A DNA stretch of 64,000 nt. It comes from Oxytricha trifallax (taxonomy: Eukaryota > Ciliophora > Spirotrichea > Sporadotrichida > Oxytrichidae). Made by a program: the position numbers and the translations under genes. The notes beneath the pieces were generated by a model. The model was given only the letters and a program-made list of their open reading frames with translations, was not told where the DNA came from and made no database searches. The stretch covers positions 1 to 64,000 of the forward strand of contig ARYC01000649.1 of NCBI GenBank assembly GCA_000711775.1. The letters are read 5' to 3'. Numbering within the stretch: the stretch's first letter is position 1; every line of letters begins with the position of its first letter. This document shows, piece after piece, positions 1 through 11,481 of this stretch.

Positions 1-1017
1 TCATTAATTTAATTTTTATTATATCTATTAATATAAACGAACCCAAATTCTATTTAATAATTTTTTATATCTACAATCGTCTTTATTGTGCATAATACTT
101 TATAATAATATAATAAACATTTACACTTTTGTAAATATTTGTTTATCATATCTTAATTAATTATGAAAAAAATATCTTAAAAAATTAAACAATATCTAAT
201 TATTTTATTTAATATTTTAATGATTAACAATAGTTGATTAATTTTCTTAATCATTTAATATAAATATAATTATACCTTTTATCAAAGGTTTTTATTTTTC
301 AAATTCATTGATAATTTTATAAGTTCAATTTATCAAAATATCACAAGAAAAAAATAATAGAATTGAGATTTAGCAAACAATTGTAGCTCTATAGATTAGA
401 GTTTGTTCAGTTTGAAAAAATAGTCAATTAAATCTCTCATTATCTTTCCAAATAAAGTTTTTAAATCCTGTTTAAAACATACTAAGTTTATTTAAAAATT
501 TACAGAAAAAAAATGTGTAAGTATTAAATAATGATTAATAGATAAGGCTAATTTTTCTAGAAGTTTGAGGCATAATATAATCTTTAAGATTTAGAGTTAT
601 TATTTTGTAACTGATTTTATCCAAGATAAGATTAAGAGGAATTATAATTTTTAATGAGATGAGTTGTGAATGGACCCTAAAAATGAAGTAATTTATATAA
701 ATTATAAAAAATGAATTTAAATTAATAGTGTGTTAATGAAATGGCTAAGCTATCTTACTAAAATATAAAATGAACTCATTGAATTAAAAATTGTAACTTT
801 TATAAAATAATTTAAATTAAAATTTTCTCTTAAACTATTTAAAAATGATTTCATAATTAATTAAGATCTGATAAGACAAATATTTACAAAAGTGTAAATG
901 TTTATTATATTATTTTAAAGTATTATGCCCAATAAAGATGATTGTAGATATAAAAAATTATTAAATAGAATTTGGGTTCGTTTATATTAATAGATATAAT
1001 AAAAATTAAATTAATGA
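1..1017. mobile_element. Terminal-inverted-repeat element (MITE-like), about 1.0 kb
   Basis: The first ~140 bases are an imperfect reverse complement of bases ~885-1017. Both arms begin (reading inward) TCATTAATTTAATTTTTATT and carry the same run around ACACTTTTGTAAATA. The interior is AT-rich and has no open frame of note, so this is probably a non-autonomous transposon or an internal eliminated segment. The left end coincides with the window edge, so the true end and any target duplication cannot be checked. It lies where the zinc-finger gene of the neighbouring reversed TBE would be expected. Confidence 0.75.
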
Positions 1018-1230
1018 CACTCAAAAATAAAATTCATTTGTAATATTTTCCTATACAAGCATGTATAAAAAAAGGTCGACGGACGTAGTGAATCTTATCA
1101 AATATAATAATAAATAACAGTAGCTGCCCGCAGGGCAAGATTTTTTTAGATAGATCATGATTAAAAGCATAAGAATATGTTTTTCATATAATTTAAAATT
1201 TTATTAAAATTTATAGAAAGAGGAAGCAAT

Positions 1231-2021
1231 ATGGAGTTTATGAATGATGCTATGAAGAGAATTTAATCTCAAGATTTAATAGGAAAAATTTCGAAGCAAA
1301 GAGGACCTAAATAGATATTGGTAAAGCAAGGTAAGTTTTTAAGTAGATTAATAAATACATTATAGTTGGATTGTTCTTGATAACTTATAAGGGAACTAAA
1401 AATCCCATTCTTAAAAGCATTATTGAGTGAAGACAATAAAGCTTTTAAGTCTAATGAAATTAGGATGATTGAAATTCCTAACTACCCTGAAATATCAGTG
1501 ACAAACCTATATGACTATGCTATGAGTGATCCGGACTTAGCTCTCTACCTTCCATCAAAGCTACAGCTCTCTAATAAGTTGCCAGAGAGAAACTTCTTCT
1601 TTGGTGTTCTTGCAACTCTGAAACCTGAGTACTTAAATGAAGTTATTTAAGAAGCTCACAAGAAACGCAACAGCATCTCTCCTGAAGAAAAAGAGAAGCA
1701 AGGTATTAAAATAAATGATACCTGGCTGTAGGAATTTCAAAAGCATCCTTTCATCTCAAGTAAGCTTAGTCTTCTAACTTTATAGAAAAACCTGGTACTG
1801 CTATATTCTTGATGAAAGAGCGCAGCAAATTAAACAGAGAGAGAAAGTCTCAAGTAAAACATGAGTTGAGTAAGAGGCTCTTTAAAGATTTATAAAAGCC
1901 AGAAGAAATGAACATAGATGCAGGAGCTAGCACTAAGAGAAGAAACATAGGCCCAAGCAAGCCCTAAGAAGAAAAAAAGAAAGAGAAGCCAAATCCCTTT
2001 ACGGGCAAATTTAATATGTGA
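1231..2021 (+). pseudogene. TBE '22 kDa' ORF, frameshifted
   Basis: It is homologous to the TBE protein of unknown function usually called the 22 kDa ORF. It starts MEFMNDAMKRI, then loses frame near 1290-1400. It recovers at 1423 with the family core (IPNYPEISVTNL; LSNKLPERNFFFGVL) and ends in the family tail (NPFTGKFNM, TGA at 2019-2021). TAA/TAG must be read as Gln throughout. A 26-nt GT-AG intron (1760-1785) sits at the same place and phase as in the other two copies. The N-terminal frameshifts make it a pseudogene. Confidence 0.8.
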
Positions 2022-2027
2022 ACTTAT

Positions 2028-3020
2028 TCATTCATTTAAATCTAAAACTTATTTATATACACAAAATCTCCCTTCTCTTGCGCATACTTTAGCTTTCTCA
2101 TCGCTGACTCTCTTAGCAGCACTCTTAATAAAATCGACTGTATCTATCTTTAAATCATGCATCAGATGGTAGAGCAGCAATTTCTTATAATGACATTTCA
2201 ATAACCCCCAATATAATTAAATTCCATTGAACTAACGGCTGTATGGAACATTAAATACAGGTGTTATGTTTAGCCTTTCATATTCCTTCCTTGAGTCTTT
2301 AGTTTTATGAACTGACAAGTTATCAACGAACAGAATAATCTCTTAGTCATCGTATTTGTCTCTGAGTTATTGTAAGAACTTAATATATTATTCAGTCTTT
2401 ATAGAGCGAGGGTGGATAACATAAGTCTCTAGGCCACTATCTTCACTGATTCCACCTAGTATTGCATGAGTTTAAACCTTAACCTTTTAATCATATACTT
2501 CAATGTTGCTGTACCTCTTATTACCAAGACCTTGATATGAAGGTATTAAAAGTGAATACTGCCTCATCAGCGTGTATGAACTTTATACTATGCTCTTAAG
2601 CCCTTTGTATTTAATCAAATATATAATTTAAATTATCCTTATAAAATGGAACATTAAGGTAATTAGCTATCTATTAAGCAGAGATGTGAAGCTCAGGAAA
2701 TTGGTGATGAAACATCACAGCCCTCTAGGCTACAGAGAAGTAAGCCCAGTATTTAAGAGTCTTATCATTAATAAGATAATCGATATGATGCTGCTAAAAT
2801 TTTAAAGGTCTCTTAGGCTTAGAATTTAGATGCTATCTCTTTAAATTCAATGCTAATAGACAGTGGACCTCACAGTGGCTGGAGATTTATGGAGTAGCCT
2901 TGCTATAGACGTATAATTCAGAACAGGCTTGAGTAATTCACTATATTCATCACATCCATATCGCAACTTAAACAATAAATTTATATACTCACTGTCATCA
3001 ACTGACCCCAAACCTCGCAT
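2028..3020 (-). pseudogene. TBE transposase, frameshifted and internally deleted
   Basis: It belongs to the IS630/Tc1-type DDE family (the TBE 42 kDa ORF). The start ATG is at 3020, followed by a leader ending in LLFKLRYGC. One base is lost around the motif before SHCLLAL. About 50 bases are missing between the helix-turn-helix and the catalytic domain, and a further frameshift follows FTFNTFISRSW. The first catalytic motif (FIHADEAVFTF), the second (LFVDNLSVHKT) and the last part (FNGI, then NYIG) are still recognisable. It ends seven bases from the '22 kDa' stop, converging with it. Confidence 0.85.
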
Positions 3021-3249
3021 ATACTCACTTAAATTACTAATATTTAAACATTAAAACCCTACAGAAACCGTATAAAACCCTAATAAAGTATGCACTAATA
3101 GTCTACTTTTATCAATCAAAAACTCAATCAAACTACTGAAAGGGTTTTGGGGTTTTGACTGTGACACAAATTTCTTTCTATTTTTTTTATCATTCTCTGA
3201 CTATTTGATAATTCAAAATAATCCCAATATCTTCCATGAACTTAGCTAA

Positions 3250-4890
3250 GGAAGCTTTATGAATCTTGCTGGTAATTTAACTGTTAACAAAAAATAAATT
3301 ATAAGCATAATAAGAAGTTCCTTAGATTGGAAATACTGTAAAAGAAAGGCAATTATTAAATGGTCCAAATAAATTTGTATCAATAATTTTAAACCATTTG
3401 AAGAATATCAGAATTAAATTTAAACTCCTCCCAACTTTCATATCCCATTCAAGATCCAAAAGTAGAACTTAAGTTAAGCCCTCACAAAGGTTCTTAGAGT
3501 AAACGCTACCAACCCTTGAAGATAAAAATAATTTCATTAATTTCTTCAGTTGATATTTACTAGAAAGAGTAGAATTAAGGCTCAAATTAGAATTTAATGT
3601 AAAATTTAAGACATTAAAGCATTCACTTCTCTTTGAATAAAATAAGTCGTTAAAGTATTACTGAAGCATTACTCGAGATTAGACAGTTAAATCAATTAAA
3701 AATGAATTAAATTTAACCACTAAATACAATTTACTTATCAAAGCTATAGTCTAATAAGATACCAGATTCTTCTCAATCTTTTATTGGTGGTGATAAATAA
3801 ATAAGAGATTAGCTCTTGTGTCAATAAAAGTAGCTCATAAGGAGACTTGCACATATCTAAAAACAAATAGATTATTAAGATGCCAATTAAGCGAATCTCA
3901 ATAAAAATTAATCTTAATTGAGTATCTTTCAAAATTTAGCCCAAAACACTTCTACTCCTAATTTGATAAAAGCTACAGCTTAAATTACAAGATCTCTCAA
4001 GCGAATCCTAAAAATGTTTTCCAAAATATCAATACAGAAATGAGCTAAAGCAATCTTTTTATAAGTACATAAATTCGCAGAGGAAGAAGACTCTCAACCA
4101 AAACAGAATTTTAAGGTATAATTAATGGATAAAATATAGCTTTTCCTAAGTAATTATTCATTAATTACTCTGAATCTAAACTAACACTCCACAAGATTAG
4201 AAAGTATACGAAGAAATTAATAACTTGAAGATGTTTTAGTGGAATAGGAGACATCACTACCAAAGAAACTTAAAATTCTATATATAAAGGTAGGAAATGT
4301 GTGATAAATGAAGAAATTATGATTCTTAAGCAACGCAACAAAGTTAAAATAGTTCTATTACACAAATCTTGAATAAAAATGTCTCATATGGCTTATTTAT
4401 AAAAAAAGAAATAATTGCTTCACATGAATCATTCAATTAAAATCTTCAAAATGCAAAAACTAGTGAGAATTTAAATCCTGATTAAAAACTAGAAAAATCT
4501 TTTATTAGCTTAATAGATAGATAGATGATTATAAATTAGAGAAAAAAGCTAGTGTTAGGTAAGAAATTAGAAAAAGACAAGAAAAAAATGATTTTAAGTA
4601 CAGATAATAGTCTTACATCTCACCCACCAAGAAATATGATTATCTAATAGTAAAATAACTTAGAAATATTATCCGAAAATGCCAATGATTTATCATTTAG
4701 AATATTGGTTATTAAAGCAATACTAGTTGTAGAAATAGTTCTATGAGAAAAGTTACTACAAGAAATTAGCTACAGTTGTAATCACAAAATAGAAGACAAT
4801 CACAGTAATATTATTGGATAAATTATTATTAATAAAAGAGTTTTTTAGAATTATAAGAAATTTGTTAATTTAACTATTAATGGAAGTTAA
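3250..4890 (+). CDS. Hypothetical Gln/Asn/Ser-rich gene (germline segments)
   Basis: Long stretches are open when TAA/TAG are Gln: about 3262-3507, 3680-4050, 4060-4290 and 4375-4750. The translations are Q/N/S/K-rich and hydrophilic (for example SNKIPDSSQSFIGGD and LQVHKFAEEEDSQPKQNF). Frame changes between stretches imply short introns or inserts. No domain is recognised. It begins about 90 bases beyond the reversed TBE end. Exact ends are not determinable by eye; coordinates mark the extent of coding-like sequence. Confidence 0.45.
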
Positions 4891-5079
4891 TGATATGTAA
4901 AGTGACTTTAATGATTCATTATGAATTTTTATATCTAAAAACATTATTATTTCTGAAATGATTGCTTTAATTCACAAATGTTCAATCATAATTGGGAGAA
5001 TTACAATATTTAAAGTTTAAGCTAATTTAATTTAATTAATTAAACTATTACAAAATACAATATGCAGTCTTAAGTATAA

Positions 5080-6065
5080 TCATCTACTTTGTTACTTGAG
5101 CTAGTTTCCAAACGAGGTGTAGCATGGCCGGATGTTGTGAGGTCTTGCAAAAATCTCCAAGTTTAGCCTGTCTGGAGCCATTTGCTATATAAAATCATAA
5201 ATGCATTCTGGCTTTTCTGAGTGCTTGCCAGTCTTAGAAAAGAGGACATTATCGGTTACATGGTATTTCATAATGTCAGAGATACTCCTTTCTTACCAAT
5301 CAAAAAGGTCTCGTTATTATGGGCAGTATACATCCCCGAGCCTTTGTGAAGCTTGGAATTAGCAGTTAGTTTTATCCATTCACCCTTCTCCACCTCGTCA
5401 TACCCATGCTCTCTCAAAAATTATCTTGCTAGATCTTTCTTTTAATTTACAAACCAGAGAATGAGTAAGCCACGATCCTAGACTTTTTCGATTGGGAGTG
5501 CCAGTATCTTTGAGTCAGAGAGAGTAGGGTAGGGGACTTACTATTTTATTCTATATGATGGATCTATCATCACTACTTCATACAGCCTGTTATATCTCCT
5601 GAGTGCGTCTGCGGCTATATTCTCCCACATTTTCTGATCTCTGACGTCCCCGTCAAACACGACAGGATCAGTGAGTATTTTTCGCACCAAGTTTTTTGTT
5701 CTCCTCTGAATGGGGACCAGCTCATAGTTTTTCTCAACTTTTATTTGCACAATACAGGGCCCTTAAATAAATCCTTGCTTAGTTTGATCTTATTTTTGCT
5801 TTTATATAACTTTGGTCTTGAGTTCTGTCTTTTTGCATTTCTCCTCATGCTTCTTACAATCGTTAGTTCTAGTATGCAATTTACCACATCCCGCACATGT
5901 CTTCATTAGTACCTTCCTCTCAGCTCTGTCATTCATGGCTACGACCTTATGATAGTTTGAAATGTGAGTGCTAAGGGCTCCCAAGCTATCATGCTTCGAC
6001 TTGCAATACTGGCAGTTGAATTCTTATTCAATGTCAATAAATGGAATTTGAGATTATCTTTTCAT
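5080..6065 (-). CDS. C2H2 zinc-finger / MT-A70-like methyltransferase protein (one frameshift)
   Basis: The ATG is at 6063-6065 and TGA at 5080-5082, about 330 codons with TAA/TAG as Gln. Residues ~18-40 form a C2H2 finger (CQYCKSK...THISNYHK). A second Cys pair follows 17 residues later (CAGCGKLHTR...HEEKC). The C-terminal half matches the METTL3/MT-A70 fold in order: EVVMIDPSYRIK at the DPPW position, PYPTLSDSKILAL, GLLILWFVN, HNNETFLIGKKG, HSEKPECIYDFI and RPHNIRPCYTSFGNQ. MT-A70 enzymes methylate adenine N6 in RNA or DNA using SAM. Here DPPW reads DPSY, so activity is uncertain. A one-base shift after GKKGVS (about 5275) ends the frame at TGA before the HSEKP motif. In canonical TBEs this slot holds a zinc-finger/kinase gene. 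Confidence 0.8.
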
Positions 6066-7117
6066 TGTTTTTAATTTAATTTCTATAAATAAAAATAGTT
6101 TAAAAATAAATGGTCTTCCCAATTCATATAATTAGTTTGAATATTTATCATCCGCAGAATTTTAGGAGAACGAAATCCTCCGCATTTATTTAGGATTATC
6201 TTATAAAAAGGGTTTATTAGTTTATCAAATTCTAAGAGCACTGACATATTTACTTTTCTATTTATTTCAAAATTATCTATAATAATAATTAGTTTTTAAT
6301 AAACTACCATTTTATAAAATATAAAATTTATATTTTATTTATATTATTCAATGAACTCTATTAAACATGGGAGGCAACAATAGAGAAAACCTTATAATTT
6401 TAAAGGTTTCAAATGAGAAATTTATTTGTTAAAATCATATTATATTAAACATTTTTTCAGATACTTTAGTGATAATTTCATTTTTGAATAAAATTTCATA
6501 CTTACATATTTTATTTTAAAACAATAGTACTTCTATACTTGTACTCTATAATTATAATTGGTTTTATATTCTGATTTATAATTTAAACACTGTGGACATA
6601 GGGTCGACATTTCAGTCTATTTAGCTTTCATTTATTAATTATTACATTTTATAATTTGTATAATGTGAACATAAACTCTTAATTTGAACTATAAAAATTT
6701 TAGTAATAAAGTAAAATGCTTGGTTTAATTACATTCAAAATAATAATTTTTAATAACTTAAGATTCTGCACTTTAAAAGCTTTTAAATTAATAATAAATT
6801 TACTTATTAAATAATAATATTCAAATAAAATAATTACTGTTTATATATTAGTTTGGAACTTATAGTCCTTTCTTAAAGAATAATAATTGAATAAATAATA
6901 AATAATTTATTTGTTTAATCTCATAAGTTTCCTTAGTACTTAAATCAATTACTAACTATATTAATTAAAAATATATTTCTGATCAGTAGAACTTTAATTA
7001 TAATATACTGAAATTCATAGTTAAATTAATGATTCTCTTAATGAATCAAATATGAGGTCAGAAATATAAACACAAATCAATTTATCATAATATTATTTCG
7101 ATTTTCTTTTAAGACTA
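6066..7117. other. AT-rich intergenic region within the TBE-like element
   Basis: There is no open frame or recognisable repeat. It lies between the divergently oriented MT-A70-like and '22 kDa'-like genes and so would contain both promoters. Confidence 0.5.
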
Positions 7118-7887
7118 TGGAAAACTAACTCGTGCAAGGCCATGACGCTCGAGAACTAGAAAGCAAGTTCAGGTCCAAGAGTGACTGGATAAAGTTTCTA
7201 AAATTCAGTAGTAAATATAGATTTTTTAAATAAATATAGAGGGGTACTTTTTGCCCCAAGATGAACATGTTACTATGAGATTTATAAAAGACTTCTTATC
7301 TGGATACAAAGACTTACTAAGGACTAGCAATGTTATACAACTAAACGTGCCATACTATGAGGAACTTTCTGTCAAAAAATATATTTGAAAAGGTTAAGCA
7401 CAGACCAAGGAATTATGAGATTCATTAATTACTATCCCGACTACTAAGTCCTCCCAGAGAGAAGATATTTCTATGGGGTGCTCTCTACCTTATGGCCAAA
7501 TTATGTGCAGACAATGGTGAAACATGCTAATGCAGCGAGAAACAAAAGTGAAGACTAAGAAGAAGAGAAAGAGAAGATATATATATGTATATATATAAGG
7601 GAAGATGTAAACAAACTCCTTAATCAGAGCCATACTTTTCCAGTAATTTTTTAGATTGAATCACAATAATTATAGAATAAAAAGGGAAAGCTTTGTCATT
7701 ACTTAAGAACAAATCTTAACCTCGCAAGCAAAAGTAGAAGCGGAGTTACCATGAGATCTCAGCTCCATTTTAAGATTTTAAACTATAAGAGGAGGGTGCC
7801 TTGACTAAAAGTACCCAGTCTTAGCAATAGATAATGATTCAAAGTTCAGCTAGCAAGAGGAAGCCAGAGGACGAATAAATGGAATGA
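7118..7887 (+). pseudogene. Divergent TBE '22 kDa' homologue, frameshifted
   Basis: The start MENQLVQGHDARELESKFRSK aligns with the family start (a few residues then LIQRFRSKEDL). Next come FLPQDEHVTMRFIKDFLSGY (family FLPTMEGTKISFLKAIL), LNVPYYEELSV (IPNYPEISV) and YQVLPERRYFYGVLSTL (LSNKLPERNFFFGVLATL). The tail ASKRKPEDEQME ends at TGA 7885-7887, resembling the lysine-rich family tail. At least two frame changes (about 7225 and 7385-7420) break it. A short TA run interrupts it near 7580. The role of this TBE protein is unknown. Confidence 0.7.
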
Positions 7888-7914
7888 CTATATTGGTAAC
7901 AACAAATGTGATAG

Positions 7915-8970
7915 TCAAAATTAGTTAGCTTGAATTAAGTTTAAATAACTTTTCATTTTCTCTAAATGCCTTTAAATAACTTTCCTAACGAGCTCCAACT
8001 CTATACATTCTATCGATTGTTATATTATGACATTGTGTTATTACTAATTTATGTAAAAGTCTTGAGAAATCACTTTCTCCCTATAGACCTTTTTTACAGA
8101 AGAAAAAATTTCTTCTATACAGTGAAACTCTGGTGAGTATGGGGCGTTAAACAAGCATGTCCACTGCTAAGCTTTGATTTAATCTTATACCGTATAACTA
8201 TGGTGGGACCAGAGATTGTCCCAGAAAATAACTATGCCTTTTTGGTGGTTGAAGGCTCCCAAGTACTCAATTATGGCTTTCGTGTCTCTCTTGCTCATCG
8301 ACTTTTGTTTTATTTAGTATCCCTCCAATCCACGATCCATGCTTATGGCAACAGTCGCAGCCATAGTTTTTAGATTCAGGCCCTCCTTCTGCAAGACTTA
8401 GTTTTATCCCTTCTTGGCCCACGACTTCTTTTCTACCTTGTAAGGTTTGAAGATTATCTCGTCAATATATATAATTTTCCGGCCATTATCAATGAGCTCA
8501 AGGAGCTTAGTAAATCTCTCATGCTTTTGTAATTGTATTTCTTATAGCTTTACAGTTTTCAAGTGATATGTTGTTCTCATTACTTTATATCGGATCTTAA
8601 ATTTTTTTACAATAGAGTTACGATGGAGTCAACCTAATTTCAGGGTACTGTCTATGGAATAATATAGTTCGATTTTAAAGTGAATATCCTTTCCACTGCT
8701 CAAGTATCTTTGCATTAGAAAGGAACTTAATTTATTATTTGGAGAGCCCTCTATTTATTCTATAAGTATTGCTGCCACTTAGGGAGTTAGGTAAATTATA
8801 ATTTTTTAGGGTCGATTTTACCATCTTGAGAGAGACTTAGAGAGCTCAAGCTATGGCCTGCTAGGTGAATAATGGTCTTTGAATATTGTTACAATCCTTG
8901 TGCCCATATCTAAGTAGTCTAACGCATTCTTTAAGTTTTCTTAACTGAATGAGATTGGGTTTTTTGGCAT
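7915..8970 (-). pseudogene. Divergent TBE-like DD34E transposase with one in-frame TGA
   Basis: It starts MPKNPISFSQENL at 8970 and stays in one frame to TGA 7915-7917 (351 codons), except for a TGA at 8629-8631 after STLKLG. The catalytic triad is visible: IIYIDEIIF, VIFWDNLWSHHS, and NAPYSPEFHCIEEIF, with 34 residues between the second Asp and the Glu (DD34E, IS630/Tc1 class). The N-terminal third contains the helix-turn-helix region. Apart from the single nonsense codon the gene is intact, which suggests recent inactivation or a sequencing error. Confidence 0.85.
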
Positions 8971-9757
8971 GCCTTTTAATAAGCTTTTAATTAATAATTA
9001 TATTAATTATAGAACAGTTATTATAAATCATGAATATGAATCATTATGCTATGAATGATATTTGAATTATAATAAATATGCCGATAAGTTGAGAGGGATC
9101 GTGGAATCACAGTCATAGCTTAAACAGCCACATTGATCTACAAGTATTAGGGAGTTGATTATTTGATGAATTTGATTGATACACCTGGACATGTCGATTT
9201 CACTCATCAAGTCAGTTGAAGTATAAACAAACATGCTTTTTAATTATATATATATATATATATGAGTGTATATTAAATCCGAGAATGTGAAGAGGCTTTA
9301 TTGTTTGTAGATGCAACCAAGGGCATTTAAGCGTAAATTATTTCAAATTTCTACCAAACTTCAAAAGCGGTATTGATTTTTGTTATTTTATCTATACAAT
9401 AGGGCCTAACTATTAGCCCAATAATTAAAAAAATCGATTTGTTAGCAGGAGATGTTGATGCTACAAGGCAGCAAGTCATAAAGTAGTTTGATTTCAAAGA
9501 GGAGGAAATTTTATACGTAGGAAATACTTTATTATGATTTACTTTTGAATCTAGATATTTGCAAAAGAATCAAATTAAAATACAATCATTGACAAATATT
9601 CAACAATTAATTTATTTTAAGAAGGTAAAAATGTGATGGAAGTCCTTAACTAACCAATCGAAAGAGTCTCGCCACCATTCCCTGAAGAATCTTGAGATAA
9701 ACTTGCTAAATTTCCATTAAAAGCTTTCTTGCTTGATGCAACAGGGCACAGTTATGT

Positions 9758-9943
9758 AAAAAATGAAATGAAAGTATATTAAATTAAAACCTATTTTATT
9801 AACTATAATTATATTCAAATTTTTGGCTATTTTTCATCAAAAAAAGATTTTGTTTATATTTAAAATTAATCCCTTTACAAAGTGATTTGTTATTATAGTT
9901 AATAAAATAGGTTTTAATTTAATATACTTTCATGTCATTTTTT
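9758..9943. repeat. Small inverted-repeat element inside GUF1
   Basis: Bases 9758-9811 and 9890-9943 are near-perfect reverse complements, sharing AAAGTATATTAAATTAAAAC. The loop is about 80 AT-rich bases. It lies right after the segment ending DATGHSYVKNE of GUF1 and is likely a MITE-like or eliminated insert. Confidence 0.8.
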
Positions 9944-10149
9944 CCATAATTATTAGTTACTATTAAATGTTAATGGTAATTATAGAATAATTGGAAATTC
10001 TTGCCTATACAAAATTAATGATATTTCCAAATAGACTATTAAAGTGATTATTTGTTAATTTAAATTTAGTTCTATGATTATTTTATATAGTTTTATGAGT
10101 TTGTTGGCTCAACATGTTTTTTATTAAAGATTAAAATTAAAATATGTTA

Positions 10150-10210
10150 TATTAATTTCCTATGCGACAATAAAATAAAAAAAAGTCGACGGACGTAGCG
10201 AAAGATTATA
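10150..10210 (+). repeat. Second copy of a short GTCGACGGACGTAG repeat
   Basis: The segment with GTCGACGGACGTAG at 10185-10198, preceded by TTTCCTAT and an A-run, matches 1049-1091, where GTCGACGGACGTAG lies at 1075-1088. Both copies are GC-rich islands in AT-rich DNA. The nature of the repeat is unknown. Confidence 0.6.
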
Positions 10211-11481
10211 AATTTAAGAAAAGAAAGCATTTGAATGATTGAGAAAATTTTGAAAAAGGTATTTTTATGCATAAAAAAATGAAATGAAGATGTCATGAGG
10301 AAAATGATTTGAACATCGAGGATCAAAGTTTTAATATGAAAAGGGATGTTGTTGGGGTTAAAGGGAGGGGTGTTTCGGTTGGAAAAATATGCAATACAGA
10401 GATTTTATTTCTTAAATAAATTTGGTCTAGAAAAAATTAAAAATACAAGTTAAGCTTAATAATTATGCAGAAACTGCTTAATTTAATGTCATATCATAGA
10501 TCCAGACGTAATGATTTATTTGAGCTTGGAATAGTACAACCAATTATAGTTCCCGCAGGTAAAGTAAATCCTGCACATGCGAAATATTTCTTATCAAATA
10601 TGGAATCAGTCTAAGATGCAAGCATTGGTGACACATTCATATATTTATATGTTTTAAAATTTATTATTTATAAATATATAAATATAATATTTTTTATAAT
10701 ATATTATTGTTAATTTCATGATTAGAAGTACCAAAAAGATAGTATTGAACCATTTTCAGGTTATGCTACACCTTAACCTATGGTTTTCACTGGCATCTAC
10801 CCAGAGGAACCTGATAACTATGATGATTTAGAGAAATCATTATAAAAGGTATGCCTTTCTGATGAGTAACTATATTTTTATAAAATTATTTAAATTAATT
10901 AGATGAAAGTGTTTTTTTTATTATAAATCAAGTGACGCTCTAGAGAGTGGTTTTAGATGTGGATTCTTAGGCATGCTATGCTGCATTTAGATGTATTAAG
11001 GTAAAGACTAGATGATGAACATGATTAGATAAAGATAATTTAAGTATTTATATTAAAACCAAAAAACTATTGATTTACATTCATTAAAATTAAATAATAT
11101 GGTTTCTATCATTACTGCACCTTCAGTCTCTTATAGAGTTCAATTCTGAGGAAAAGACAAAGACATAAAAGTTGTGGATAATCCTTTGGAAGCTCCTCCA
11201 GTTGAAACTATTGATAAATGGATTGAGGTAATAATGATTGCTACTATAATTACTGCAATTGACATAGCACAATTTTTATCATTGTTAATTTTCTAATAAA
11301 AAGCATTATCAATATAAGAAAAATTTATAGTTATGCCAAGGGAGTTACAATCTTATGCAAAGAAAAGAGGATAAATGAAATCCCAAGAATTTTTGAATAA
11401 TTCCACAGTTGCACACTTTACTTATGAAATACCTTTGGCTGAGCTTGTCACTGATTTCTTTGATAAGCTCAAATCAATATC

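Larger units (their letters stand above)
1050..3157 (-). mobile_element. Decayed TBE transposon, reversed, right end complete
   Basis: The right end, read inward on the minus strand, starts CAAAACCCCAAAACCC, the telomere-like terminus of TBE elements, and is followed by ACT (3158-3160), which fits the ANT target known for TBEs. It contains a '22 kDa' pseudogene (+) and a transposase pseudogene (-) in convergent arrangement. The zinc-finger/kinase gene is absent; the element stops near the inverted-repeat element at 1-1017. The subterminal sequence differs from the copies at 29.8 and 45.8 kb, so this is another TBE subfamily. The left boundary is approximate. Confidence 0.85.
5050..8990 (-). 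mobile_element. Divergent TBE-like transposon carrying an MT-A70-like gene
   Basis: Three genes lie in the reversed TBE order and orientation: zinc-finger gene (-), '22 kDa' homologue (+), DD34E transposase (-). The latter two converge with 27 bases between stop codons (7887 and 7915). About 1 kb of AT-rich sequence without a gene (6066-7117) separates the divergent zinc-finger and '22 kDa' genes, as in canonical TBEs. No telomere-like end was found, so the limits are only the gene limits. The effector domain differs from canonical TBEs. Confidence 0.7.

Noticed and set aside
8990..9050. Inverted pair TAATGATTCAT / ATGAATCATTA (4908 and ~9038) as ends of the TBE-like element
   Set aside because: Only about 11 bases match, with no telomere unit and no clear target duplication; chance is likely in AT-rich DNA.
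9240..9265. TA repeat as a microsatellite locus of interest
   Set aside because: It lies within a probable intron or insert of GUF1; such TA runs are common in this window.
9090..11481. GUF1 pieces as EF-G or EF-Tu
   Set aside because: The order and wording of PMVFTGIYPEEPDNYDD, GFRCGFLGM, KCYGGDITRKKKLLEKQ are specific to LepA/GUF1.
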